From the NCBI GenBank assembly GCA_023053545.1, contig JAKZAN010000006.1, forward strand, positions 191,001-255,000: DNA of 64,000 nucleotides, in the 5' to 3' direction. The notes beneath the pieces were generated by a model. The model saw only the letters and a program-made list of their open reading frames with translations. It did not search any database and was not told the DNA's origin. Positions 47,329 to 60,392 of this stretch are shown piece after piece. How positions within the stretch are numbered: position 1 is the first letter of the stretch; the number at the start of each line of letters is the position of its first letter. Source of the stretch: Lepidurus packardi. Lineage: Eukaryota; Arthropoda; Branchiopoda; Notostraca; Triopsidae. The position numbers were made by a program, and so were the translations under genes.

Positions 47329-47621
47329 GGTCTGGCCGAAGTTCAGGCGCTTCTCCGGCCTGCCCGGGCCAGTGGAGCCCAAGACGCAACAATGAATAAA
47401 AGAAGTGGTGAATCATGTAGTGGGTGGTGTTTGGTGGGTTGCCACCACTGGCCGACCCCAATAATGAATATGACGGGGTTGGTTCGCCCTTTCACCGAGA
47501 CTTGTCGAACAACTCCGCTTCGTATTTTTAGACAGGGTTATCGCAGTTGGTTATTTACCCTACACCGGGACTCGTAGAACAACTCCGGCTTCTTACTTTG
47601 GGACAGGATAATACGCAATTG
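47329..47621 (+). repeat. Dispersed repeat, copy 2, with internal 70-bp duplication
   Basis: It matches 44357-44573. Its 3' third is duplicated in tandem: accgagacttgtcgaacaac at 47493 and accgggactcgtagaacaac at 47563, period 70 bp. Confidence 0.85.
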
Positions 47622-50600
47622 TTTTATCGGCGTAAAAGGCACTAAGTGGCCGATGTTCTTAGTAGTTTTTGAGTAGTTAGTATTCGTAGCAGTGGAATGT
47701 GTGGGACTCTTTGGTGGAGAGGGGAGTTGGTGCTTGGAACAGTCTAATGTTGGGAACTGTAAAGTTGTGTTTCTACAAAGGCAAGCAATTTGATCCGTGA
47801 GTTGCCATGGTACGCGACGTGCATGATTGGCAAGAAATCCGGGGGAACAAGAGGGCGGTGGTGGTTGGGAAACTGTTGGCAGGGGGGGACGAAATTTGAA
47901 GAACAGAACGTCGGATTTTATTTTCAAATGTTCCTTTTTGGTTTGACAGGAAACCAACGTGGTTAATCTTAAACTTTCCTAGTCCCCACTTGCTAATAAA
48001 CCTATTTTTTTCTTTCAATAAAGGAACGTGCAAACTCTGTATTGAGGTTTCGATAATCTTAATATAAAATCTGCAGAATTTTTAGATGGATGAATTAAGG
48101 ATGTCAGCTGTTAAGTGAATCAAATTAGTTTCAACAAAGCTAAGTTGAACTGAGAAACAAGTTGTTCTACAGGTGGAAACTCAAGTTGGGTGCATTCAAA
48201 TTTTGTTTGGAATTTGTTGTTTATGTTTACGTAAGACGTCTTGTTGAAGGAGTCACGTAGAGTTGGGTGAGCACGGGACGGCGTAAGGAGAGGTACGGGT
48301 ACGTGCACTTTGTAGTGTCATTTTGCGGACTTGTAGAGTTTCAGAGTACAATTAGTTGAGGTGAGGGCAGGGATGTTTTCTTTCCTTCTTTTTCCTTTTT
48401 TAATTTGAATTTGCGGTGTGGGTCTTAAGGAAGCTTGTGAGAGCTTTTACGCTTGTGTAAGTACGCTGAGAGTTTTCCCTTCAAGCTTAAAGAGCCAGAG
48501 AGGCATGCAAGAGCACCAGGAATTGGATCCGTTTTCGAGTTGTGGGAGCATGAAAGTTCGCATAGGAATCGGGCACCACCGTAGTTGTTGACGGCGCGAG
48601 AACAACCCACAAGTAAACATGATACCATTCTCCAGGCGCTCTAGCTTTACACCGAAAACCTTCACCACTAGACGGGACCCCCTGAATAAGGATAAATAAG
48701 GATGTCGGTCTTGATCCGCACGTATATGCCTGGACATGAACGGTATCAACATTTCTACCTTCAATCTACCCGTCTACTTGAATCTTATCCTCTTCAACTA
48801 CCTTTGGAGTTGGATCATCATTGACATGGCTTCTATGGCTCTAGATAGGCATTTCTGTGACAGGTTAGGAAGATTGGATTGATCATCGAAGATCTTTGAT
48901 CCATTGAACATGGGATGGAAGATTGGTCTGTACTATGGACTGAAGAAGTCGCCATAGTTGGGTCGCAATTCCAGGTTGAGCGGAATCTACGCAATGCATT
49001 CGGAATAGGATAGATTCGATAGATTAACCTGCGAAGATCGCTTATTGACTTCCGAGTTACCGCTTATTGTAACTGGAGTGCGGAATCGCTTGTGAGGCAC
49101 AGTTCTATGGCTGCAGTCATTCGCTAAAGAACAACATCGCTACGAAAGGTCGAGCGGATCTCGAATCCTTAGTTTATTCTGGAGATTCTAGAGCATTAAC
49201 GCTAATGTTCTCTCTTTAAGCCAGCTGCTAGTGCCTATTTGCCCACGCCCATGTTCACTTTTTCTCCGGGGAGCTTTTCCTTTTCTTTTCTGTGTGTTGG
49301 GGGGAAAAGCGAAAAAGCCGTCTGACGAGGTCCACCTTGATAAGTAAAGAAGGGTCTATATGCGCAGCAGCAGCAGCGAAGGAACCCCGTAAGGAAAACA
49401 AACACCAGCCCCGTTCCCGAGGCCGGAAAGATGGACAAGATGGATTTAAGCAGCCTTATGGAGCCATCGCGTCAAAATCTCTCGCATCTTTACTAGCCTC
49501 TTACAATTAGTTGGGTTTTCTCGCACCAAACTCCTACTCGTACGATCAGTAAGTACGCTTGGATACTCTCCGTTCTTGTCTTGTTTCACATAAGACGGTC
49601 GATAGCATACGGCCTTTCGTTTTCAATGACGGTGGAAGAAAGGAAGGGGGGCTCGTAAATTAACGGACCCGGGGTTTGTTGGTTTGTCTCGGGGGATATA
49701 AACGCACCCAATGTGTCTCTCCCAACTTACCAAGCCGGGGACGCTTTTTATGCAGGGATATCTAACGGGATACATATATGCATCTAAGAAAGAGAGATAG
49801 AGCGAGACCAGAGGGAAGGGGCTGTGACACTTGGCCTGTAAATTCCAACAACCTTAGGGTAATAATACCCAAGCATGTTATCTGCCACAACCCCTGTAAG
49901 AAAACAGGGAAAAGACAATACTGGGAACACATTAATTAGCAGATAAGATAAGCAATCAGAGGGTACAATGAATGCCTGCTGTTGAGAACGCCAGCGCCCT
50001 TAACATTTCATTGGGACTTGTGAACATGCTTTAAATGGAACAGTATTGTGTTCATTTTGTCTGCAGTCATGATATTTTATAAAAAGAATAAGAAAGAAGA
50101 CTACTCAAGACTCCAAAGTTCATTTCTTAGCAATTAAACCTGATTAACAGCGAACTAGAAAGGAATAACAAGTCAACTTAAGGCCACACGTATCTATAGT
50201 TTTCATGGTAGCAATATTCGGCTTGCCTTCCGAGTCCCTTTCAGCTGCCAACAGTGAAAACTAAACATTGACGTCAGCAGGGAAATAAATAAAAGAAAAC
50301 CTCGAAAGCGTAGAGAATACGTCACAACAAGGAAGAAATGCTACAGGTTGTACCTTTCTCACAGTACCACATCGGTTGCCAGGCAATCCAATAATGAAAC
50401 CTCGCCCTTGGAAACATAGAGCCAAGTCAGACGAATAAGAATAAGCTAATGGCCAACAATGAAAAAGAGAAACGAGCGTAGCAGTACTAGAATGTTCTTC
50501 ATGATCCACATGATGAATCGTATAAGGCGTATATGGCTGCAGTCCAAGCTTTGGATGACAGAGCTTGCACCCAACAGTGATGGGTATCTTAAACAACAGC

Positions 50601-52370
50601 TATAGAATATGTTAAAGAGCCAACCCACTCAAAAAGCTGTCAAAGTTTCTCTCTTGCTTGTTTGCCTAAATGCTGCTAACTCGGTAGTAAAAACACGGTG
50701 CGTTTCACACTCACTTACACTTACACCCCGAAAAACCAACTCGCTCTTCTCAAACCAAACTAATCCTTAAACTAAAATCTAAAAAAATAAGGAAAAATAG
50801 TAGAACAACCCAAGAAGAAATATAGTCAAACGTGTAGGTTTCCCTGTTCCTGCCCTCGATTTTCTTTTTCCTCAAAAGTTTTTTTTTTTAAATAAAAAGA
50901 AGTCCACCCCGACCACCAAAGTCGTCGGAAATCTCCCGGGAGTTCACTGTACGTACATCACTCTTGACACACGTTTGGAAGTAAGGGGGCACTTTAATGC
51001 ACGTGTTACTAACAACCCAGCCCCAAAGAAATAATCTCACTCCATCTATCTTCCCTGCCCCATCGTCGTAGCCATAAAATAAAACCAAATAAAATAAAAT
51101 GGAAAGCCCTCCCCCCAGAAAAAAGACAAAAAAAGAAAAGAAAAATACGAGGTGTTTACAAGCTAATAAATTGGCACTAAACAGACAGTTCTATGCGAAA
51201 ACCTTACCCCCTCGTTTTTCTTTTTCCTCCTCCTCCCACTTGCCTTTTCTGCGCATTTCTGCATTGAGAAGCTTGTCTCAGGGCGGGAACAGAGAGAGAC
51301 ACAACCGACAGGCAGTAGAGAGCAAAAGAAAGAAAAGAAATGAAAGAAATGAAAAGGCTCGGCTATAAACGCCCTTTGCAGTGAAACAGTTTATGAGAAC
51401 AAACACCTGGGGTGGCACTTGCAACCGAAACGTCCTAAAAAGGACGCCCATCATGTTAAACACGCTAGGAATGTGCTAGTCTTAACATATGGGTAAACTG
51501 AATTCTCAGGCTCTTTTATTTTTCTTACCAAGGAAAAAAGAATAGGCAGAAATAAAGAAAAAAAAGCAAAGCGAAGAAATTCCGTAGGATCCAAAATGAA
51601 ATGAAAGGGAAACTGCTGTCTTAGTACTTCCCGTCAAAGATAATGTACTTTTCGGTATATCTTCCTTTATGTTCTTTGAGACACTTTAGAAGGCTGTACG
51701 TACAGTACGTAGGTCATGCTGGGGAAATAGCTCGATTTAAGGAGAATTTCCCAGAAAATGGAAAGAAATTGGACAGAGTACGTTTCTTGGAAGTTTCCAA
51801 GTTTAGCTTGTTTGGCATTTTTTTCAATTGAATGGAAGGAATCTTCCTTTGAACAACGGTTTCGAGAGTGCATTTATGTAAGAGAAGAGGATCTAATAAG
51901 GGCACACACGTATGCAACCAGGCAGAGTTGGGTTACCCCCGTTCAATCCGAGGGCAGTTTTGAACGCGGGGACTTTTACCAGCGGAACTTTTCTTTTGTT
52001 GGCCTCTTTGCAGAGCTTTTCAAACCTACTAAAGCATGCTTACACGCTCCTGTCCTGCGGAAAATGGCCCCCTCCCCCCTCTTTTCAACTCATGCTGAGT
52101 TCGAAACTACGGGGTACTGTACTGTGCAACGGGCGGCCACTACATGTACCGAGTACAGCAACCCCCCGACCCTCAAATGCTCATCAACAAGTCCCATTCA
52201 CTATGGAAGGTAGACTAATTTGAAAGTGATTTGCCGGACACATTTATTTCCTATTAGCCCTTCTTAACTAATACTGTCGGGGCCTTTACTGGTTACAGTT
52301 ATTGATTTACAACAATTTACATTTACTACTATTGATTTACAACAATTTGACGATCAACTTCAATGAATTG

Positions 52371-52436
52371 TCTACTGTCTCCGGTAGAAGCTAAAAGAGT
52401 TGAAGGCGAGGCAGCGGTACAGAATAGTGATGACGT
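52371..52436 (+). repeat. 66-bp dispersed repeat, copy 1, frame-conserving
   Basis: It begins tctactgtctccggtagaag and matches 53491-53556 at all but about 7 positions. In the shared frame it reads LLSPVEAKRVEGEAAVQNSD; the other copy reads LLSPVEAKRVEGNAAVPNSD. Confidence 0.85.
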
Positions 52437-53490
52437 ACACAAATTAAAGTAATCACTGCATTGGACATTTATTGAAGTTTGGGCGAAAATTGATGTTTAG
52501 GCCTTTATTCGAGTGTGACTGATGTGTGAGGTATTGGTTAGGAATTTAGAATTTAATTTCTAATTCTTGGATATGGAGTCATCAAGTGCAAGTTCTTTTA
52601 GATCTGTGTCAAGATTCTCAATGAGCACTATAGACTTGACTATAAGGGGGAAGAAGAGGAATGTATGAGTGGTGAATGTATTAGCATTGTAGGGAGTAGA
52701 AGAAAGGGGGGGGGTATAATACGGATGCGCATTTTAGGTCTATATTTGCTCTCAATGAATGCTCTTTACTCGCGGGGGGTTCGCCTTTTGTTCCGGCGCC
52801 CCCCCTGAGCAGCAGCAAAAAGAGTCTATCCCTATATGCCTGAAGACTGCAGTAGCAGCAAGAATTCTCCATGCAGTCCTATTGTATGAATAAGGTCGTG
52901 TCTATTTACCTTTTCGTGCCCCGCTCTGGCCCCTTTTACTGTCCCCCGTCTCGTTATAAAGACTACCTATATGCCGAGCAGCATAACATATAGAAGTACT
53001 ATACAGTGCAGTACAGTTTGACAACGGTACTTGAACGAATAATGGAGCAGTCGAGTTCCTTTATTTACCTTATAATTTGCACAGGCTTGAGAGCCTGTAT
53101 TAGAACTACTCACTCTTTCATTTTCAGTTTCAAGACTTCTTAATGAAATCTTGATAGCTTTAGCGGTTCTTAAGAATGCCGTAGCCAGTTCTTAACACAT
53201 TCAACAACTCTATAACCTTTAAACTAATCAATGGAAGATTTGGAATGCCATATTTGAAATACTAAACTTGCCCTAACTGCAACCGAAAGATACTGCTGTT
53301 TATCGCTTGATAAGTTTGTTTATTATAAAGCTTGTTGGAATGAACCTTAAAACTTGGAGCCGTTGGATTTGAAACGTTGAGTGAGTTCAATCAACAGAGA
53401 TGACATAGTAACGTGTTCATTTGGAAAAAGGAAGTGCGTAGACACACATTGTCATAGTCAGCCTTTTGTAAACATCTACCGTTTCTTCAA

Positions 53491-53556
53491 TCTACTATCT
53501 CCGGTAGAAGCTAAAAGAGTTGAAGGAAATGCAGCGGTACCGAATAGTGATGAAGT
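53491..53556 (+). repeat. 66-bp dispersed repeat, copy 2, frame-conserving
   Basis: Same orientation as 52371-52436. It lies inside a 66-codon open frame at 53381-53581. No indel separates the copies. Confidence 0.85.
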
Positions 53557-53700
53557 CACCCGTCCTACTTGGACTACTTGAAAGCCCGACGCGAAAATTG
53601 GTTTTGCGCTGCTGTAATAAAAAGTTCAAACTTAGGCTAATCTTCCATACAAATTATGCCTAACACGTATTTTTTTAAATTACGGAAGCGCATTCTTTAT

Positions 53701-53807
53701 TACTATTTTTCTAGCCTATTAAGTTGAAGTTATACTTGAGGAAGAATCTAGCAGCATTGTAGAAATTCTAGCGAAAATAATTCGAGGAGGAAAGTGTCAA
53801 ACTTTGT
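53701..53807 (-). repeat. About 110-bp interspersed repeat, copy 1 (inverted)
   Basis: On the minus strand it reads caaagtttgacactttcctc, then tagaatttcta, ctgctagattcttcctcaag, and cttcaacttaataggctag. It matches copies at 54875-54980 and 55604-55712 on the plus strand. Confidence 0.88.
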
Positions 53808-54874
53808 AAGGGCAAAACTTACCGGACAAGGGTAGAACAGAGGAGGATGGTTGCAGTAGGCAATGTTGTATAGCATGACTGTTAAACGCCGCACAAGACA
53901 GTAATATTTCTGCGCTGCCTTTTGATCTCGCAGTTAACGCCTGGTATTGGAACACGAACAAGATGCAATTCAACAAATTCACTGGTTTAGCACTGCAATA
54001 TCAAAGTATCACAACTCGTACACCCTTTTCCCTCTAGAACTGTCGTTGCAGTTCGCAGCAAGACATTACTCCAGTTACTAAGCCAGTAAACAGCTATTAC
54101 CAGCCTTCGATTGCACTATTCAAGTGTAACTGGTTGTTTCAAGTTGGGTTAGTTGGTGAAAGAACACTTGGGGATTAAAGTGGGATTCCCTCTTCCGTCG
54201 CGGTCAGCCACACGTTATAGTATTTCTGCTGATGGAGGAGGAGAAACAAACACCCTTAGCGCGCTCTTGCATCCAATTTTAAATACACAGCACACAAACA
54301 CACTGACTGTGAAACGGACAGGACTATATAAAACACTCACCCGCCAATGTCTTTTAACGATGTAAACTGTCAGTTTCACATATGCTTAAAAGCAGATAGA
54401 AAAGCAGTAAACTTGGGTGCTGCTCTTCTGCAAGAGAGGCATTTTGGCTCACACGCGGTCACGGGCCTAGTATTATAAAGAAGCGCTTTTCCGACACGGG
54501 AAACGTGTACTGATGCCTTTCGTGTGTGTCTTTGAAGACGCAGGCGTGGTCGCGTTTCCCTTTGCCTGAGCTCTTTTACCTGTCATGCATGGCTATAAAT
54601 CCCCCCATCCCTGGCTGGGTCGACCATAAGATCCATCTTAAAGCAGGATACACACAAAAGCCTTCCCCCGGAGCGCTTGTTTCGTTGGATTCCGAGCAAC
54701 AACAATGAAATACGCACAACCAATGACAACCTAGTCCAAAACACGGATGCCTGGGAAAGGCGGTCCATAAAGTCGCATCCTCTGGACAGAATCGAACATT
54801 TTATAGACTCTTCCCTCTCCCCGCCCGGCTCGCGTTACGCTCAAAAACCCACCTTCGATGTCTCGTTCGTAATG

Positions 54875-54980
54875 CAAAGTTTTACATTTTGCTCCTTGAA
54901 TTCCCTGGGCTGGAATTTCTAAAATACTGCTAAGTTTACCCTCAAGTGTCGTTTCAACTTAATAGACTAGTAAAAATGTG
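54875..54980 (+). repeat. About 110-bp interspersed repeat, copy 2
   Basis: It starts caaagttttacattttgctc and ends ttcaacttaatagactag. It is the most diverged of the three copies, especially around gaattccctgggctgg. Confidence 0.85.
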
Positions 54981-55603
54981 ACTAAGTGTATGAAATAGAT
55001 AGTCAAAAATCCTTTCGTTAGCCGGGGTGGATATTAAAAAAAGGGATTTTTTTTTAAATTTTTTAAACTTTTTAAAGGAGACGCGTCAGCGAAAAGAAAA
55101 AGGACCTAGCTATTTGGCCAAAAACAAAAAGAAAACACCGTGAAGAAAAAGCTAATGGGAAAATGGAACGCATAAGCAGAATTTTGAGAGGGACAAGCGA
55201 CGCAGCCAACGGGGGGGTGCTCGGGGTCCCAGGCAACTATTACTAACGTCCAAGACACGAAATCCGATATGAATTAAGGAAGCCGGCAATCGAACGGACG
55301 AGAAGCACCACGATCTCATGTTTTTAAAAAAGACAATGGACATCCGGTCACCCATACCCGCACGTCAAGTCTATTATCAGTAGACCCCAAGCTTAAATTA
55401 CACCGAATCTTGGACTTTTTCGACTCTTTTCCTTTCGTTTTTTTAAAAAATAATTTTCTCTCTGGCTCTCTCGTAACCTTCAAGAAAGTTTTTGAGGATA
55501 TATTCCTTATACTTGGGAAGGTGATGTGGTGGAGCAGTCTAGCCAACTCATTTTATCATATAAAAATAAAGTGGTTGTTGCTTGTACCTAACTAGCCTAA
55601 CGG

Positions 55604-55712
55604 TCAAAGTTTGACACTTTGCTCCTCGAATTAATTTCGCTGGAATTTCTAAACTGCAGCTAGGTTCTTCCTGAAGTGTAGCTTCAACTTAATAGGTTAA
55701 AAAATGGTAAAA
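55604..55712 (+). repeat. About 110-bp interspersed repeat, copy 3
   Basis: It starts caaagtttgacactttgctc and ends ttcaacttaataggttaaaa. It is closest to the inverted copy at 53701-53807. Confidence 0.88.
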
Positions 55713-57369
55713 AAAATGAACGAGTTTCGTAAATAAAAAAGAAATACATGTAAAGGAAGTAATTTGTACGGAAGACCAGACAAAGTTTGAATGCTCCATT
55801 TTAGATTTTGTTTATTTACGTATTTTACCAAGAAAGGATGAGGCGATAGACGTTAAACACAATAGGCTCTCAGCCATTTCCATGTATTAATATGTTTTTT
55901 TATCTTCCCATAGAGCTCTTTTTCCACCCCTCTCTTTCGGTTGCAGACGAGTTTTTGCGCCCCTCGACAGCCAAAGAAATAAAATCCATTAGCGGGTACT
56001 ATTGGCGGTGAGAGAACCATTTGGATGCTTCTCAGCTTCGAGGCTGAAGTTAATGAGGTAAGCCCAGGCGAGAGGGCATCAAATATCATGTGGGGAGCTC
56101 TTGTTAGATGCAGTCACTACGGCAACCATTTGCTTGCGACGTCTGCGGCGCCACGCACCATAAAAGAGGCTGCAGTTTGCCAGCGTTATACAAAAGGGAG
56201 GGAAAGAGCATGGGGGGTTGCTATACGCTTTGACCGCAACTGAGTTTTTACATCCATTCCAATTAGACAGTACTTGATTAACGTCCGAGTAAATTCAGCG
56301 CTCTTTAATTCCATTTAACTTAAATTACCGTATTTATCGATCATTTGGTTCATTTTTACCATGATCCTAAATTCCAACACATTCACACAGTTCCTATAAG
56401 GTGCTAGTAGATTCTAATACATTTTCAATATATTTAAGTGGACAGTAAATTTAATAAGAATCTAAATAAGTCTAAAATCTTTCTAACATCTAAACAATAT
56501 TCTCTAACAAAATTATAATATATAAACAAAAGTCAAGATTTAATAAAAATCGATAGGATACGCATGGCCGAAACCACCGTACATAGGTTTCAAGTAGGAT
56601 AACAAGGGTATCATCCAACGTAAAGGTTTTGGGACCGGCTTTCTCGTTCTGTGGGGTACTAAGGGAACATGGGAGGAATGGATTTATCGTGAACCCAAAG
56701 TGGAACAGGAGGGATAGATTCACCCAAAGTAGGCATTCTAATCTACTAGAAAAGGGTTCGTAAAGAGAACAAGACAGTCGAGTCGCACCCAAGACAGTTG
56801 ATTCGTTACTTTTCTTCGGGGTCCTCACGAGAATTTTTGGCTGACGTAAAACCCCGACCGGCACTTTGGAAACCGGCGTGGTCTTTTTTTTGTAACTGGA
56901 TTGGGAGGTTTTGGAATGGGTATTAGAGTAACCTTTGACAGTCGGGCTTATTCCCTGAATCTCCTCTTGAGAGTGAGAAAGTGGATCGGAAACCTTTCCA
57001 TAGGAAGGTATGTTCTACAAAGCTTATATCACATGCAAGGCTTGTAACGTGCTATGCCTGGCCGTATAGCTTCCCTTTAGCTTCTTACGACACGACAGCG
57101 CGGGGCCGCCGAAACACTCTTACGTCAAAACTATCTGAGATTTCTGCACAATTCCTTGACAGTAAAGTAGCTATCATGACGCTAGAGGGCAGGACTGTTT
57201 CAATTTTCTTAACTTTGCCTTCACCAATTTGAAAAATGCCAATTAAACACCCCTTATAACTCGGAACAAGTGTTTTTTTTTAACATAATTTCAATAATAC
57301 AAGGCATATAGAGCGTAGTTATACACACACGGAAAAAAAGAAAAAAAAAGAGAATCCTGCGAAACGCTT

Positions 57370-60300
57370 TTACATGTACTTGGCGCTCTTGGAATGGTAA
57401 TTAGCTTTCGTTTTACGGTGACAGCCCTTGACAGCGAGGTCCACGTCATGCAAGAAAGAACACGTGTTGTGAAGCGTGGACCCGCCTAAGATAATTCGGG
57501 CATTATTAGTGCTGCTCCGGTTCAATTGATGCACAATGAGCGCTTCCTCGTACGTCACACCGCCTACCATGAACACAAAGATTTCCCGCGGTCTGAAAAA
57601 AAAGAATCCAAATTCCTGCTTTGAGTTCTTCTTGACTTGGATGACTTCCTACCAGTGAAAAGTCACAACTAAACTTGAAACTCTTTCGATTCTTCCAAAC
57701 TGTAATATTGAAAATGTAAAACTCGGGTTCACAACGTACTTGAATTGAGTCTGGTCTGCATTAAGACAAGGGAACTGGTCGTCCGATAATCTTCCTTTGC
57801 TGACACTCTCGATCGTTTCCTTCAGTAACGGCGTATGCTGGGTGTAAACGTTCTCTACCCCCTTCAATCCCTGCCAAGATTTTCAAACTGATTATAAAAA
57901 AGATCTTAAAATTAATTTAAAAAAATAGGTTTAAATTTGCATTGAAATTGTTCCTTAAGATCCGACTGTTTCAGATTCAAACTTCATTTCTTTTCAGATT
58001 TTAATTTTCAAAAGTAAAGATTTTTTTTTTAAAATTACTTTGAACAGTTTTTCGGTGGCTTTTAGCACATCTTTAGGGCCTAGCAGGTCTTTGGATGCGA
58101 CTCCCGAACCTCCGTATTCCAAAACCGCGTAAATCATCTAGAACATACGGCATTTTTTTATTTTTTTAAATTTTTTTTCGGAAGCTTGGAAAGGACAAGT
58201 TTTCACTTTTACCTCTAAGTAATGGTCAGGGACATTTCTGCGCCGTAAAGTCTCGACCAAACCGGTGATGTCGTTGTTCGAGTGTTTCTCATAGCGCAAG
58301 GCGTACAGCACTACTAATCGACTAGCGTCCAGATCGCGTACTTTGTCACTGGCGATCAATCGACGTACTTTCTAAGCAGTAATCCAATCAATAAACTTAA
58401 AAAAAAAAAAAAAATCTTTTCTGTGTACTTGTAAAGATTGCGAATGTTCATCTTGGCATGCCAACTCTTGCTCCACTTCGGATACTTCCAGAAGGTTATA
58501 AGTTGCCACTAAACGCGAGAGTTCTCCGATCAAAGTCACGTGTTTGTTAACCGTCCCAGACATTTTCTAAGAAATGCAAAATTACCTTATATTATTAATG
58601 AACCAAATTATTCTAAAAAAAAAAATAACATTATTCTAACAAAGTCAATTTAAGCCAATTTAGAAACTTAGGGCAACTTTCTCTTTATATATACACTGTA
58701 AGTACTAGATGGAGTAGATCTTCCAAGTTTTACTTTGAATTGAGGGTAGTTTTCCACAAAAGCTTTCATATCTGCAATGCTTTCCACTTTCTGCTGACTC
58801 TTCACTTTGCCCTGGAATTCCTCCAAGTAATTCTTGATGGTTTGCCCAATATCGCCAAAATTGAGATACATGTTCTGAAACGATCAAGTGAAACAAGAAA
58901 ACTAAATCAAAAAATAGACTAAATGTATGAAATAGAATGATCGAATTGAAATTCTTATTATTTACCTTCTTGTAGAATTCATCGCTGTCGGGCGACAGTA
59001 TGATTTCAGCGAGTTCTTTCGAAATCCCAGGAGCTGAGGCCAAACTAACGCGGTTGTTATGCACCGTTAGTAATTCATGGACCATTGCTTGATACGTCCA
59101 CTAAAAATCAGAATAGTCTAGTTAAAAAAATAAAAGAAAAAGAAAATAGAAAGAATGGAAAGCCAAGTGAAGACTCAGAGCCACTCGAATCCCGATTTCC
59201 ATGCCTGGTTTAATAGCGGAGTCACTGCGTCAGCTCGTCGATCCACCACCAATAAAACAGGTGGAATGTCCCCACGCCGGAAGTCAAATAACGAAGACTC
59301 TTTAACGAGTACATCCTGATTTAGAAAATAATTACGGATTGAAAAAAAAAAAAAAAATTAAACAAAAGAGAGTAACCTTCACATCCTCTGCCAACTTTTT
59401 AGCCAAATGAGACGAGCCTTGGTAGCGAACCACAGGGTGTTTCTTGGTCGCTAGGAGTATGCTAGCTAATCCTTGTACTGTCCGTACTAACGCTTGGGGA
59501 TTCCATGCTAAACCTAGGAAATCATAAATATTTTCTTTTAGTCTTTTTCCATTTGCTTTTTTTCCCAACAGATGTCGGGCAAAAAGAAAACTTTATTTTC
59601 ATTTGATTCCGGATTTAGGTCAGGAATCAAAGTGAAGTGATTCACCTTGAATCGATTCCGGGAGATTGAGCGAGAAGAGATCGGGACCCAATGCGTAGTA
59701 ATCAGCAAAAAATTCTTGCAACTCGCGTACAACTTCTTGTTCGTCTGCTTCAGCCAGGTACTTAATAGCAGACTTGGCGATAATTGACGTAAAATCTAAA
59801 GAAACATTCACGGAAAATCAGATTCTTTTCTGGTAACTTTTAAAAAATATTATAAAATTCCTTTTAAAATTTAAATAGTCAAGTATTTAAATAGTTACTG
59901 TTATCAAACAAAGAAGATAGGAAGTCATCACTGTAACGTACATATGTAGTACTGGCCGTACCGTGGGTTCTTGAGTTCTTTGGCTAGTAAATCGATATTT
60001 TCTTTGGTAGGCCGCAGGAAAACGATACATTTTAAATGCGTCAGTTTGGGGGACAAATTGCCTTTCTCGATTTGTTCGAATAAGTACACTTCCTTCTGGG
60101 AGATTTCGGATTGCGCAAACACCATGCTCACAATCCCGGTCTGTGGAAAGAAAAACAGAGAGAAATCAGTTTTAGTAGCGTTTCGAATTGAATTGGATTC
60201 GTAAGAGTGACGATCTAAACTGGTTTATGTTCTATTTTGCAAAAAAAAAAAAAAAAAAAAATATGGGTGATGACGGATACTCACGGTTTCTTTATCCATT

Positions 60301-60392
60301 AAGAGAACTTTCATTCCAGGACCGCTGTCGTGAATCATGGCGTTGATGTACCATTTGAGGGCCGCATGAACGTTCAAACCATTCTCCGCCAT
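57370..60392 (-). CDS. VPS45: VPS45, Sec1/Munc18-family vesicle fusion regulator
   Basis: Twelve coding exons: 60392-60285, 60140-59942, 59795-59646, 59513-59377, 59315-59205, 59100-58966, 58874-58734, 58566-58429, 58371-58213, 58137-58039, 57870-57740 and 57592-57370; 576 residues against 570 in human. The match to VPS45 is strong throughout: [139 protein letters not shown] and [16 protein letters not shown]45 binds Tlg2/syntaxin-16-type SNAREs and controls endosome-TGN fusion; it is a soluble protein recruited to membranes. One intron (59101-59204) has a GC donor. An acceptor directly before GGC-ATG suggests a 5'UTR intron. Confidence 0.97.

Larger units (their letters stand above)
45661..57369. 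other. 11.7-kb gene-poor, repeat-rich spacer between Eya and VPS45
   Basis: No gene is recognised on either strand. It holds several small repeats listed separately, a TA/CA microsatellite (about 46998-47016), CT/GA-rich patches and long A/T runs. Open frames such as 51758-52213 (+) and 47538-47957 (-) lack family resemblance and credible splice context. It may contain Eya upstream regulatory DNA and the VPS45 3'UTR near 57.0-57.4 kb. Confidence 0.55.

Noticed and set aside
51758-52213. 151-codon plus-strand ORF
   Set aside because: No family, no splice context, overlaps other equally open frames on both strands.
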